From Thioalkalivibrio sp. HK1 (GTDB lineage: Bacteria > Pseudomonadota > Gammaproteobacteria > HK1), in the NCBI GenBank assembly GCA_000583135.1, contig JFBG01000027.1, positions 43,030 through 107,029 of the forward strand: a DNA stretch of 64,000 nt, read 5' to 3'. The notes beneath the pieces were generated by a model. That model searched no databases. It saw only the letters and a list, made by a program, of their open reading frames with translations, and was not told the origin of the DNA. The position numbers and the translations under genes were made by a program. Shown here one piece after another: positions 1-8,643 of the stretch. Positions within the stretch are counted from its first letter, which is position 1. The number at the start of each line of letters is the position of its first letter.

Positions 1-584
1 TGGGCTGCGGCATGCACCAGATCATCGTTGTGGGCGGCGACCATCACCGTTTCCCCGGGCAGGAGACCAAGACATGCGCATGTCGATAAATAGGCTTGGG
101 GCATGGGCTTGTAGGCACGGGCGACCTCCGCTCCCAAGATCGCATCCCATGGCAGATTGGCCCTTTTCGCCATATTCACCAGCAGCGCGATATTGCCGTT
201 GGAGCAGGTGGCGATGATATGCCGCTTTCGCATCGAGAGCAGCCCGGCGACGCTATCGGGCCACGGATCGAGGCGATGCCAAGCACGATTGAAATCATCG
301 ATCCCCCGATCGTCGAGACCGTGGATGCCGAAGCGCTCGAGAAGAACGCACAGGCTTTCTCGGTGCAAGACATCGAGGGGAGTCCATTGACGCTCCCCCG
401 AACGCACCCGCTCCATCGATGGCTGGTACATCTTGCGCCAAGCATCGGCGAAGGACTCCCAATCCACCTCGATCCCGAGCCGTTCCCCCAGCGCCTTGCC
501 TTGGCGAACGATACCGGATCGCCAATCGACGACGGTGCCGAAAACATCGAATACCAAGGCCCGGATCGGGATCGTTCGATTCAT
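1..584 (-). CDS. Type II haloacid dehalogenase-like HAD hydrolase (partial, 3' end off window)
   Basis: Cytoplasmic HAD-superfamily hydrolase, resembling the (S)-2-haloacid dehalogenase branch. 194 codons are visible and the C-terminus lies beyond base 1. The nucleophile motif DVFGT is at residues 13-17, motif II (SNG) at 128-130, the conserved Lys in a KPMP context at 159, and the acidic motif HNDDL at 185-189 in the place where dehalogenases carry the H-x-x-D-L signature. The ATG at 584 was chosen because an AGAGG-like site precedes it and the HAD motif follows at the usual distance. It lies 51 bp after the permease gene and is probably the last gene of the ABC transporter operon. Substrate is unknown: many members act on haloacids, but phosphatase members exist. 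Confidence 0.85.
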   Translation of the reverse strand, partial: MNRTIPIRALVFDVFGTVVDWRSGIVRQGKALGERLGIEVDWESFADAWRKMYQPSMERVRSGERQWTPLDVLHRESLCVLLERFGIHGLDDRGIDDFNRAWHRLDPWPDSVAGLLSMRKRHIIATCSNGNIALLVNMAKRANLPWDAILGAEVARAYKPMPQAYLSTCACLGLLPGETVMVAAHNDDLVHAAA

Positions 585-635
585 GCCTCATTACCTCTTT
601 CAAGACCCCTTTCGAGCGATCGCGAAAAGATATCC

Positions 636-1535
636 TCAACGAGAACGCAACTTCGGATCCAGAAGATCCCGCAGTGCATCCCCGAAAAGATTGAAACCGA
701 ATACCGCAAGGGTGATCGCCAACCCCGGGAAGATCGAGAGCCACGGAGCGCTTTCGAGAAATTCCTCCGCCCCCCCTTTGAGCATCAAACCCCATGCCGG
801 GGTCGGATCCTGCACCCCCATTCCGAGATAGGAAAGCACCGCTTCGAGCAGGATCGCCTGACCCACGAAGTAGGTGAGCATGATCAAAAAAGGCGCCATG
901 ACATTGGGGGCCATGTGGCGCAGGATGATTCGGGCATGACTGAATCCGAGCGCCCGAGCGGCATCGACATAGGGAATTTCACGCAGCGCCAGAGCGCTCG
1001 AACGCACGACCCGCGCGCATTGGGGGATGAAGGGGACGGTGATGGCGATGATTACGTTTTGAACCCCGGGACCCAAGGTCGCGACCACCGCCAGCGCCAT
1101 GATGACCAAGGGAAAGGCGAGGAAAATATCGACGATCCGCTGCACCACGAGATCGAAGATGCCGCCGAAATAGGCGCTCGCCACCCCGAGCACGAGACCC
1201 AAGGTGGCGCCCAAGGAGGCGGCCACCAATCCGATGAACAGTGCGGTGCGGGCCCCGTAAAGAACACGGGTGAGGATGTCGCGGCCGAATTCGTCGGTAC
1301 CCATCAAGTGAGCGCCGTCGGGGGAGGAGAGCATGTTCTCCAAGGAATTGGCCACCGGATCGTAGGGGGTCAAGAAACCTGCGAAAGCGGCGGCGAAGCA
1401 CATGACCACGACCACGATGCCCCCGGCGGCGCCCAAGGGCTGGCGCCGACACAGGCTCCGGATCCGGGTGATGAGCGCCGGCTTGTCGATCGGATCGTCG
1501 ATTTTGCCCAAGGCGACGGTGGATTGGCCGGTCAT
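636..1535 (-). CDS. Peptide/opine-type ABC transporter permease (DppC/OppC family)
   Basis: Inner-membrane permease of a family-5 (dipeptide/oligopeptide/nickel) ABC importer, 299 residues, the usual length. A hydrophobic first helix lies near residues 34-54, followed by the DppC-type periplasmic stretch with MGTDEFGRDILTR at about 78-90, then further helices. The cytoplasmic EAA-type loop that contacts the ATPases is at about 186-207 (EIPYVDAARALG). It sits 24 bp after the DppB-type permease gene in the same operon and would form a heterodimer with it. The transported compound cannot be told from sequence alone. Confidence 0.93.
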   Translation of the reverse strand: MTGQSTVALGKIDDPIDKPALITRIRSLCRRQPLGAAGGIVVVVMCFAAAFAGFLTPYDPVANSLENMLSSPDGAHLMGTDEFGRDILTRVLYGARTALFIGLVAASLGATLGLVLGVASAYFGGIFDLVVQRIVDIFLAFPLVIMALAVVATLGPGVQNVIIAITVPFIPQCARVVRSSALALREIPYVDAARALGFSHARIILRHMAPNVMAPFLIMLTYFVGQAILLEAVLSYLGMGVQDPTPAWGLMLKGGAEEFLESAPWLSIFPGLAITLAVFGFNLFGDALRDLLDPKLRSR

Positions 1536-1559
1536 GATCGCTTCCCCTCGTCATTACTA

Positions 1560-2531
1560 TCAGCTGTAGCGGATGCGCGGATCCAACCAAGCATAGAGAA
1601 GGTCCACGACCAGATTCGTCACCACGAAGATCAGCACCACCAGCATCACGAGGTGCTGGGTCAATGCGAAATCCTGATTCCCGATCGCGTCCACGAAGAG
1701 CTTGCCCAATCCGTTGAGATTGAAGACCTGCTCGGTCACCACCAGCCCCCCCATCAGGAAGGCGAATTCGATGGCGATGATCGTCACCACCGGCAGCAGG
1801 GCATTCTTGAAGGCATGACGATTGACGACCACCCGCTCCCTCAAACCCTTGGCCCTGGCGGTGCGCACATAATCCTCCCGCAATACCTCGAGCATCGCCG
1901 AGCGGGTCATGCGGGTCGCCACCGCCGAATAGCGATAGCCGGTGGCCAGCGCAGGCCAGATCAGCTGCGTGAGATTTCCCCAAAGATCGTCGAAAGGAGA
2001 GACATAGTTGATCGGGGGCATCCACCCGACCCCGAACAGGGCTTGGCTGACCACCAACAGCCCCAAGATGACCATGATGCCGAGCCAGAAAGAAGGAATG
2101 CCGATCCCCACGATACTGAAGGCCCGCACCAGATAGTCGACCCATGTATTTTGTTTGATCGCCGATAGGATGCCCAGCGGCACCGCGATCATCACCGCCA
2201 CCAAGGTCGACATGATCGCCAGCTGCAAGGTGAGTTTGAAACGCACCCGGATCTCGTCCACCACCGGCTGGCCAGTCCACATTGAGGTGCCGAGATCGCC
2301 GGTGAAATAGCCGCCGACGAAGTCGATGAACTGCTCGTGGAGGGGGTCGTCCAAGCCGAGATTCTTGCGGCAGATATCGATATCCTCTTGCGAGGCATAA
2401 AGACCGCTGCCGGCCAAGCGCACCTCGCAGACATCGCCGGGAAGCAATCGCAGGAGGAAAAAGACGAGCACCGCCGCCCCGATCAGCGTCGGGATCATCA
2501 GCAGAACGCGTTTGAGGATATATTGATACAT
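1560..2531 (-). CDS. Peptide/opine-type ABC transporter permease (DppB/OppB family)
   Basis: First permease subunit of the family-5 ABC importer, 323 residues. The start MYQYILKRVLLMIPTL is the classic DppB N-terminus (one helix reaching into LLRLLPGD), so the ATG at 2531 was chosen over an in-frame start nine codons upstream. Later helices include a TLVAVMIAVPLGIL segment and an EAA-type loop with RTARAKGL around residue 225. It follows the binding-protein gene by 150 bp and precedes the DppC-type gene. The 150-bp spacer contains no visible gene. Confidence 0.93.
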   Translation of the reverse strand: MYQYILKRVLLMIPTLIGAAVLVFFLLRLLPGDVCEVRLAGSGLYASQEDIDICRKNLGLDDPLHEQFIDFVGGYFTGDLGTSMWTGQPVVDEIRVRFKLTLQLAIMSTLVAVMIAVPLGILSAIKQNTWVDYLVRAFSIVGIGIPSFWLGIMVILGLLVVSQALFGVGWMPPINYVSPFDDLWGNLTQLIWPALATGYRYSAVATRMTRSAMLEVLREDYVRTARAKGLRERVVVNRHAFKNALLPVVTIIAIEFAFLMGGLVVTEQVFNLNGLGKLFVDAIGNQDFALTQHLVMLVVLIFVVTNLVVDLLYAWLDPRIRYS

Positions 2532-2681
2532 CCTAAGAGCGCCTCGGGATGCTTGCACTGGCCATCGTCGAGATCATGCTCGATCGGCGCCGTGCTTCGA
2601 AAAGTGCCCGCAGATGGAGATCGACCCTCGCGCGCCGCCCGGCAAAGGGCGAGCGCGCGAGGGTCGATTCGGCCTCGATCA

Positions 2682-4337
2682 TCACAGCAGCGATGGATCT
2701 ATCCAAACATTGTCGAGCTGCTGATTGATGTAATGGCTCGGAGCGATCTTCCATCCCTTGACGTACGAGCGATGGGGGTTGATCTTGTACCACCACAGCG
2801 TAACACCGAGATGCGCCATCTCGTCCAGCGCCCGCTTTTCGTAAAGGCGCATCAAACGGCGCTGCTCCCCCTCGTCCCCGGCACGCTCCAAATCGGCGTA
2901 GATCTTCTCGAGCACCGGATCGTCGTACTGACCGTAGTTGCTGCCGGAGCTGCCCAGGAATTTGGTGACATCGGCGATGGGGTTGATCACCGATTGACAG
3001 TTGAAGTCGATGGAAACATCGAAATCGTAGGAGTTGCGCAAGGCGGCGTAGAACTGCGGAGTCGGACGCACCCTTTGCTCGGTCTTGATGCCCACCTTCG
3101 CCCACTGGTCGATCAACCACGTGCCGACCACCTTATAGGGCTGATCGACATCGCGATTGTTGAGATCGATGACCAGATCCGTCGCTCCCGCATCCTCGAG
3201 CAATTGTCGGGCCTCGGCGCGAGAGGCTTCCAGATCGGGACGATAGCCTGCGATCTCTTCCAACTCGTCTCGGGTGGCGGCCAAGGGATGACCCGGAAAG
3301 GCCACGCCCCCCACCGTCTTGACGATCGCGATCCGGGAGAGGTATTTCGAGCCGCCCCAGCGATCCACCGCCAGCGTCAGCGCCCGCCGCACCCTCGGAT
3401 CCTCGATGAACTTGCGCTTGTGATTGGGGGTGAACAAGAGCACGCAGTTCCAATCGCTCTCTTGCACCGTCAGCTTGTCTCCGAGCGCTGCGACCAGATC
3501 GTCCCGCGCCTTGGGCGGAAATCCACGAAACTCGATCCCGGCCCGATTGCCGCGGATCGCCTGGATACGCACCGACATCTTCTTGGCGATGATGGCCTTG
3601 AAGCCGTCGAGGTAGGGCTGCCCCTCGTGGAAGTAATCGTCGTTGCGAACCCCGTCGACGAAGGCCCCCGGCTGGTGCTGAACGAAGCGGAAGGGTCCGC
3701 TGCCGTTGACATTCTTCTCATGCCAGGCAAAGCCGTGCTCTTCCAAATCCTTCTTGCTGTAGATCCAATTGAAGGGGGTGGCCAGCGAGGGCAGGAATGC
3801 CCCCGAGGGGAATTTCAGGTTGAAAACGATGGTGGTATCGTCGGTGGCCTCGAAGGATTCGACCATGCTGAAGAAGGATTTGCGCGCGCTCGGCACTCCC
3901 TCGGGGGGATTGATGATCTTCTCGTAGGTGGCCTCGATATCGTGCGCGGTCAGCGGCGTTCCGTCGTGAAACTTGACCCCTTCGCGAATCTCGAAGGTAT
4001 AGGTCTTGCCGCCGTTGGTCGGTGCCGGAACATCCCCGACGCAGAGATCGCAAACGAAATCCGTCGATTGGGGATTATCCGGATCGACCCGGATCAGCAG
4101 GCTGTAAAAGGGGGCGTAAGGGTGAACGACGGAGTAGCTGGTCTCTTTGTGGCCGTCCTTCGAAGGGGCCTCTCCGGCCACCACGAAGTCGAGAACGCCG
4201 CCGCGCTGGATCTCCTCTTGCGCTTGGGCGAGGTGGCCGAAACCGACTGCGAGCGCCATTCCGAGCAGCCAAGGAGCGGTGCGAGACGCAAGCCCCGAGC
4301 CCTTCGCCGACGGATCGGATTCATATCCTTTTTTCAT
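2682..4337 (-). CDS. ABC transporter substrate-binding protein, family 5
   Basis: Periplasmic solute-binding protein of 551 residues, typical for SBP family 5 (DppA/OppA-like). The N-terminus has a long positively charged region, a hydrophobic core (WLLGMALAVGFGHLA) and an AQA cleavage site near residue 40. The family hallmark YTFEIREGVKFHDGTPLTA, typical of the SBP_bac_5 domain, follows at about residues 114-132. A very strong GAGGAGGAG ribosome binding site precedes the ATG at 4337. It is placed downstream of the two ATPase genes rather than first in the operon, with a 218-bp gap that could hold its own promoter, which would help raise binding-protein levels. Ligand unknown. Confidence 0.93.
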   Translation of the reverse strand: MKKGYESDPSAKGSGLASRTAPWLLGMALAVGFGHLAQAQEEIQRGGVLDFVVAGEAPSKDGHKETSYSVVHPYAPFYSLLIRVDPDNPQSTDFVCDLCVGDVPAPTNGGKTYTFEIREGVKFHDGTPLTAHDIEATYEKIINPPEGVPSARKSFFSMVESFEATDDTTIVFNLKFPSGAFLPSLATPFNWIYSKKDLEEHGFAWHEKNVNGSGPFRFVQHQPGAFVDGVRNDDYFHEGQPYLDGFKAIIAKKMSVRIQAIRGNRAGIEFRGFPPKARDDLVAALGDKLTVQESDWNCVLLFTPNHKRKFIEDPRVRRALTLAVDRWGGSKYLSRIAIVKTVGGVAFPGHPLAATRDELEEIAGYRPDLEASRAEARQLLEDAGATDLVIDLNNRDVDQPYKVVGTWLIDQWAKVGIKTEQRVRPTPQFYAALRNSYDFDVSIDFNCQSVINPIADVTKFLGSSGSNYGQYDDPVLEKIYADLERAGDEGEQRRLMRLYEKRALDEMAHLGVTLWWYKINPHRSYVKGWKIAPSHYINQQLDNVWIDPSLL

Positions 4338-4555
4338 CTTCGCTCCTCCTCGTGGGGCGGGTGATGGATCTTCTTCTCCAAGCAGTGCTTTTGCATTGCC
4401 GCACTTTTATGTTATGTCGTTCTTTTGTACCGCTCGTTCTTCGCCCTTCGTTCTTAACCTCCCTATCGGCGAGGCGATTCGCCTCGATCGGCTCTCGATC
4501 GATCCTCGAACGACTGCGCCCGAGGATCCTCGTTTCGCAAATATCCCCTTCGTTC
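4338..4555. other. Spacer between ATPase and binding-protein genes with inverted repeats
   Basis: Non-coding 218 bp inside the transporter operon. It contains a perfect 12-bp palindrome CGAGGATCCTCG (around 4531-4542), an inverted repeat with GAGGCGATTCGCCTC (around 4472-4486), and three irregularly spaced copies of TCGTTCTT on the plus strand (4418-4455). These could be an mRNA-processing hairpin or a secondary promoter region for the binding protein. No run of T follows either hairpin, so neither is called a terminator. Confidence 0.4.
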
Positions 4556-5596
4556 TCAAGACACCTGGGTGCACGCCACCCAATGGCCGGGACGAAGTTC
4601 GCGCAATTCCGGCTCGGAGCGCGAGCACCCCTCCACCGCCAACTGACAGCGCGGATGAAACACGCAGCCCGGCGGCGGATTCATCGGGCTCGGCACCTCG
4701 CCTTTGAGGGTTTGATGGGCCCTCTTGGCCTCGACCACGGGATCGGGAATCGGCACCGCCGAGAGCAAGGCCTTGGTGTAGGGATGCATCGGATTGCCGA
4801 ACAGTTCTTTCGAGTCGGCGAGCTCGACGATCTTGCCCAAGTACATCACCGCCACCCGATTGCATAGATGATGAACAACGCTTAAGTCGTGGGCGATGAA
4901 AAGATAGGTGAGATCGAATTCATGGCGCAGGTCTTCGAGCAAATTGATGACCTGAGCCTGGATCGAGACATCGAGGGCGGAGACCGCTTCGTCACAGACG
5001 ATGAATTCGGGGTTGAGAGACAAAGCGCGGGCGATACCCACCCGCTGCCGTTGGCCGCCGCTCATCTCATGCGGATAGCGGTCGGCGAATTTCTCCGGCA
5101 ATCCGCAGATCTCCAACAACTCCGCGATCCGCCGCCGCCTTCTCGAAGGATTCGACTCGATGCCGTGGATGCGCATCGGCTCGTCGAGCATCGTCCCGAT
5201 CTTCATGCGAGGATTCAGCGAACTGTAAGGGTCTTGAAAGATGACCTGAATTTTTCGCCGCCACGCGATCAGTTCCTGATCCGGCAGCTCTTCCAAGTTG
5301 ACCCCGTCGAAAACGATCTCGCCCGAGGTGGGTCGCTCCAACTGCAGCACGCAGCGCCCGGTCGTGGTCTTGCCGCAACCGGACTCGCCGACCAACCCCA
5401 GCGTTTCCCCCTTGCGAATGCTGAAGCTGACCCCGTCGACCGCCTTTACTTGACCGACGGCGCGCTGAAAGACGACCCCTTCGACGACCGGAAAATGTTT
5501 TTTGAGATCCCTGACTTCGAGCAGGGATTCACCCGCCACCGGCTCATGAGGGGGCGAATGTTCGAAAGCAGTGGAGGCATGGGTAGGAGCGTTCAT
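4556..5596 (-). CDS. ABC transporter ATP-binding protein (DppF/OppF family)
   Basis: Cytoplasmic ATPase subunit of the family-5 importer, 346 residues. Visible are the Walker A motif GESGCGKTT (near residue 74), the signature [15 protein letters not shown] (near 178), Walker [16 protein letters not shown], and the C-terminal oligopeptide-transporter extension with a Cys-rich stretch ([15 protein letters not shown]). The start codon overlaps the stop codon of the upstream ATPase gene by ATGA, indicating translational coupling. It should pair with the neighbouring DppD-type subunit. Confidence 0.95.
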   Translation of the reverse strand: MNAPTHASTAFEHSPPHEPVAGESLLEVRDLKKHFPVVEGVVFQRAVGQVKAVDGVSFSIRKGETLGLVGESGCGKTTTGRCVLQLERPTSGEIVFDGVNLEELPDQELIAWRRKIQVIFQDPYSSLNPRMKIGTMLDEPMRIHGIESNPSRRRRRIAELLEICGLPEKFADRYPHEMSGGQRQRVGIARALSLNPEFIVCDEAVSALDVSIQAQVINLLEDLRHEFDLTYLFIAHDLSVVHHLCNRVAVMYLGKIVELADSKELFGNPMHPYTKALLSAVPIPDPVVEAKRAHQTLKGEVPSPMNPPPGCVFHPRCQLAVEGCSRSEPELRELRPGHWVACTQVS

Positions 5597-6594
5597 ACCG
5601 CAAGGGACTCCTTATCGGCCAACGCACGGTGATTGAAACAGGCCGCGATCTGGCCTTCGCCGACATTCTCGAGCGCAGGCGTCGACCGCTCGCAACGATC
5701 CTCGGCCCAAGCGCAACGCGGTCTGTAGGGGCATCCCTCGCCGAGCCGGGTCAAATCCGGCGGTTGACCCTCGATCGGCTGCAGGCGCTTCCCCCGCGCC
5801 ATATCCATGCGCGGTACGGATTTCAACAAGCCGATGGTATAGGGGTGTCGCGGGCGGTGGTAGATCTGCTCCGCGGTACCGGTCTCCACGATCTTTCCCG
5901 CATACATCACGATCACCCGCTCGGCGTAGCGCGCCACCACCCCGAGATTGTGGGTGATGATGATCAGCGCCACTCCCATCTGATGCGTCAGTGTACGCAT
6001 CAATTCGAGGATTTGGGCCTGGATGGTGACATCGAGAGCGGTGGTGGGCTCGTCGGCGATGATCAACCGCGGCCGACACGAGAGCGCCAAGGCGATCATC
6101 ACCCGCTGGCGCATGCCGCCGCTGAAATGATGCGGGTATTGCCGAAGGCGTCGCTCGGCCTCGCCGATGCCGACCATCTCGAGCAACTCGATCGCCCGGC
6201 GATCCGCCGCCGCCTGATCGAGGCCCAAGTGCAGCATCATCGTCTCCGTCAGTTGGAGGCCGATGGTCAGCACCGGATTGAGCGAGGTCATCGGCTCTTG
6301 AAAGACCATCGAGATCTGGCCGCCTCGGATATGGCGGATCCGATCGTCGTCCATGCTCAGCAGATCCTCGCCCGCAAAGAGGATACGGCTGCCTTCGACG
6401 ATCTCGCCCGGGGGCTTGGGGATCAGGCGCAGGATCGACATCGCCCCCACCGATTTGCCGCAACCGGATTCGCCGACGATGGCGACGGTCTCCCCCTCGC
6501 TGACATCGTAGCTGATCCCGTCGACCGCGCGAACGACCCCCTCGGTGGTGTGGAAGCGGGTGTGCAGGTCTTGAACTTCAAGCAGTTTGGACAA
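5593..6594 (-). CDS. ABC transporter ATP-binding protein (DppD/OppD family), TTG start
   Basis: First gene of the transporter operon and partner ATPase to the DppF-type subunit; 333 residues. Walker A GESGCGKS, signature FSGGMRQRV, Walker [15 protein letters not shown] and the C-terminal [15 protein letters not shown] extension are present. I place the start at a TTG (6594) because a clear TAGGAG site lies 8 nt upstream and the next residues SKLLEVQDL match the normal family N-terminus; a longer reading frame beginning at 6633 would add an unusual 13-residue leader. The leader upstream of the gene carries four 14-bp tandem repeats. Confidence 0.92.
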   Translation of the reverse strand: MSKLLEVQDLHTRFHTTEGVVRAVDGISYDVSEGETVAIVGESGCGKSVGAMSILRLIPKPPGEIVEGSRILFAGEDLLSMDDDRIRHIRGGQISMVFQEPMTSLNPVLTIGLQLTETMMLHLGLDQAAADRRAIELLEMVGIGEAERRLRQYPHHFSGGMRQRVMIALALSCRPRLIIADEPTTALDVTIQAQILELMRTLTHQMGVALIIITHNLGVVARYAERVIVMYAGKIVETGTAEQIYHRPRHPYTIGLLKSVPRMDMARGKRLQPIEGQPPDLTRLGEGCPYRPRCAWAEDRCERSTPALENVGEGQIAACFNHRALADKESLAV

Positions 6595-6634
6595 AGGATC
6601 GACTCCTAGGCAAAACACTTCGCAACTTGCCAAT

Positions 6635-6690
6635 ACAGCCTTGCGAATCCGATCTTGCGAGTCCGAATTTGCGAATCCGAATTTGCGAGT
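6635..6690. repeat. Four tandem 14-bp repeats in the leader of the ABC transporter operon
   Basis: Contiguous units on the plus strand at 6635-6648, 6649-6662, 6663-6676 and 6677-6690. The last two are CCGAATTTGCGAAT and CCGAATTTGCGAGT; the third from the end is CCGATCTTGCGAGT and the first is degenerate (ACAGCCTTGCGAAT). They begin about 40 nt upstream of the TTG start at 6594. The 14-bp period is not a multiple of three, so they are not remnants of a coding repeat. They may be an operator array or a slippage product. Confidence 0.85.
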
Positions 6691-7021
6691 ACAAAGGGCA
6701 AGTGCGCGAAGATTCGAAAACCCGATACATCACATCGACCGACTCCGCCCGGCTTTTGGCATGCAAATCCTCGGCTTTCGCTCGATCGTTCTTGGGCTCC
6801 ATACCCCCCCACGCTCGCCGTCTTCGTTCCGGCCCTTGGGCCTTATCGCCGTCTTCGCTTTTGGGAATCATGGCCGATTATGCGACACTTGGCGCTATGG
6901 GGGGAATAAAAAGCGCTTGGTACCGAAAAAGCGATCCGAAGGCTTTCGATTCTCCTTTGGCGCGCACACCTTGTAGCGCGCACATCTTGCGCATATCGGG
7001 CATCTTCGCTTTCGATGATGA

Positions 7022-7081
7022 CCCGTCAACGATAATCCCGTCAAAGACAACCCGGTCAACGACAACCTCGTGAACTGCAAG
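7022..7081. repeat. Four tandem 15-bp repeats abutting the aldehyde dehydrogenase ribosome site
   Basis: Units at 7022-7036 (CCCGTCAACGATAAT), 7037-7051 (CCCGTCAAAGACAAC), 7052-7066 (CCGGTCAACGACAAC) and a diverged copy at 7067-7081 (CTCGTGAACTGCAAG). The last unit runs into the AAGGA ribosome binding site of the gene starting at 7092, so a change in copy number would alter its 5' untranslated region. The repeat is out of frame with the gene. Confidence 0.85.
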
Positions 7082-7091
7082 GACGATAGCG

Positions 7092-8537
7092 ATGAGCCCA
7101 ACCGCCGAAGCGATCCAAAACGAATCTTACGCGCAAGACGAACGCAATCCGGAAGCGATCGTCGATGCCCTTGTCCGATGCGGGCGCAAGGCGATGGAAT
7201 CTTTCGCCGATGCCGATCAGGCCCGGGTCGACGAAGCCGTCACCGCCATCGCATGGTCGCTCTACAAACCCGAAAACGCGAAATCCCTGGCCAAGATGGC
7301 GGTCATGGATACCGGCTTGGGCAACGAAGCGGACAAGGTCATCAAGAATCAGCGCAAGACCTTCGGCACCTTGCGGGATCTGATGCGGGTGAAGAGCGTC
7401 GGCATCATCGAACAATCCCCCGAACTCGGCATCGTGAAGTATGCCAAACCGGTCGGAGTGGTGGGGGCGGTGACCCCCTCCACCAATCCCTCGGCGACCC
7501 CCGTCAACAAGGCGATGATGGCGCTCAAAGGACGCAACGCGATCATCGTCGCCCCCTCTCCGGCGGGGCTGGCGACCACCACCCGCACGGTGGATCTGAT
7601 GCGCGATGCCTTAGGCAGAATCGGCGCCCCCGAAGATCTGATACAGATCCTGCCCGCCCCGGTGGATAAAGCCCTCACCCGAGCGTTGATGGCCGCTTGC
7701 GATCTGGTCGTGGTCACCGGCTCGCAAAATAACGTGCGCAGCGCCTATCGCAGCGGCACCCCGGCGATCGGCGTCGGTGCGGGCAACGTACCGGTGATCA
7801 TCGATTCGAGCGCGGATCTCGCCCTCGCCGCCGAGAAGATCCGCAACTCCAAATGCTTCGACAACGCCACCTCGTGCTCGTCGGAAAACGCCCTGATCAT
7901 CATCGATGATGTCTACGATGCGGCCATCGAGGCCTTGAAGAGCGTCGGGGGTTATCTGGCGGATGCGCAAGAAAAAGAGGCGATCCGAAAAACCCTGTGG
8001 ATCGACGGCCGCCTCAACCGCCGGGTGATCGCCAGAGATATCGATATCCTCGCCGCCGAATGCGGCCTCGGCGACAAGGCCGACAACGTGCGTTTCTTGA
8101 TGGTCGAAGAAAGCGGAACGGGAGCGGACCATCCCTTTTCCGACGAGAAACTCTCCCTCGTATTGACCATCTATCGAGTGCCGGATTTCGACGGCGCCGT
8201 CGACAAAGTACGCGCGATCATGGACTTCAAAGGACGCGGGCATTCGGTCGGCATCCATACCCGCAACCTCGAGCGCGCCCGTCGCCTTGCCGAAGCGCTC
8301 GATACCGCCCGCGTCCTCGTCAATATGGCGCATACCTTCGGCAACGGCGGGGGCTTCGAAAGCGGGCTGAACTTCACCCTCTCGATGGGCTGCGGGACTT
8401 GGCAAGGCAACAGCATCAGCGAGAATCTGAACTATCGTCACTTTCTCAACATCACTTGGCTTGCCACGCCGATCCCCGAGGATCGACCGAGCGAGGAGGA
8501 TCTCTTCGCCGCTCACTGGCAAAAATACGGCAAATGA
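7092..8537 (+). CDS. Acylating aldehyde dehydrogenase, EutE/SauS (sulfoacetaldehyde dehydrogenase)-like
   Basis: CoA-acylating aldehyde dehydrogenase of 481 residues: aldehyde + CoA + NAD(P)+ to acyl-CoA. The fold signatures are TPSTNPSATP (128-137), GVGAGNVPVII (227-237) and the catalytic cysteine Cys262 in SCSSEN, matching the acetylating/EutE branch. That context, together with the C-terminal region (HTFGNGGGFESG, MGCGTWQGNS), resembles acylating sulfoacetaldehyde dehydrogenases (SauS) as I know them, but succinate-semialdehyde or acetaldehyde enzymes of the same fold cannot be excluded. An AAGGA site lies 8 nt before the ATG. The next two genes encode an ADP-forming CoA ligase, so the acyl-CoA made here is probably cleaved to the acid with ATP gain. 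Confidence 0.85.
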   Translation: MSPTAEAIQNESYAQDERNPEAIVDALVRCGRKAMESFADADQARVDEAVTAIAWSLYKPENAKSLAKMAVMDTGLGNEADKVIKNQRKTFGTLRDLMRVKSVGIIEQSPELGIVKYAKPVGVVGAVTPSTNPSATPVNKAMMALKGRNAIIVAPSPAGLATTTRTVDLMRDALGRIGAPEDLIQILPAPVDKALTRALMAACDLVVVTGSQNNVRSAYRSGTPAIGVGAGNVPVIIDSSADLALAAEKIRNSKCFDNATSCSSENALIIIDDVYDAAIEALKSVGGYLADAQEKEAIRKTLWIDGRLNRRVIARDIDILAAECGLGDKADNVRFLMVEESGTGADHPFSDEKLSLVLTIYRVPDFDGAVDKVRAIMDFKGRGHSVGIHTRNLERARRLAEALDTARVLVNMAHTFGNGGGFESGLNFTLSMGCGTWQGNSISENLNYRHFLNITWLATPIPEDRPSEEDLFAAHWQKYGK

Positions 8538-8548
8538 TCCGATAACGA

Positions 8549-8620
8549 GGGGTTTCAACGGAGGATCCCTTCGAATGCTCGACGATCATCGACGATCATC
8601 GGCAATCCCCCGTTGAAAAG
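8549..8620 (+). promoter_or_regulatory. Intercistronic hairpin and tandem decamer
   Basis: Between the dehydrogenase and CoA-ligase genes, TTTCAACGG (8553-8561) pairs with CCGTTGAAA (8610-8618), flanked by GGG/CCC with a bulge. The loop contains a tandem duplication of GACGATCATC (8581-8600). There is no good T run, so it looks more like a processing or stabilising stem than a terminator. Confidence 0.4.
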
Positions 8621-8643
8621 CCCTTTATTAGAGACCACCTCCC

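Larger units (their letters stand above)
6595..7091. other. Divergent promoter region with two separate tandem-repeat arrays
   Basis: A 497-bp spacer between the minus-strand transporter operon and the plus-strand aldehyde dehydrogenase operon. Apart from the two repeat arrays listed separately (6635-6690 and 7022-7081), I see no convincing gene. Several open frames run across it, but none has a ribosome site or recognisable product. It must contain divergent promoters; I could not identify confident -35/-10 pairs. Confidence 0.6.

Noticed and set aside
96..2168. Plus-strand open frame of 690 codons opposite the permease genes
   Set aside because: It has proline/arginine/histidine-rich composition typical of antisense frames, no recognisable domain, and lies exactly opposite well-supported transporter genes. 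The same applies to 2337-4364.
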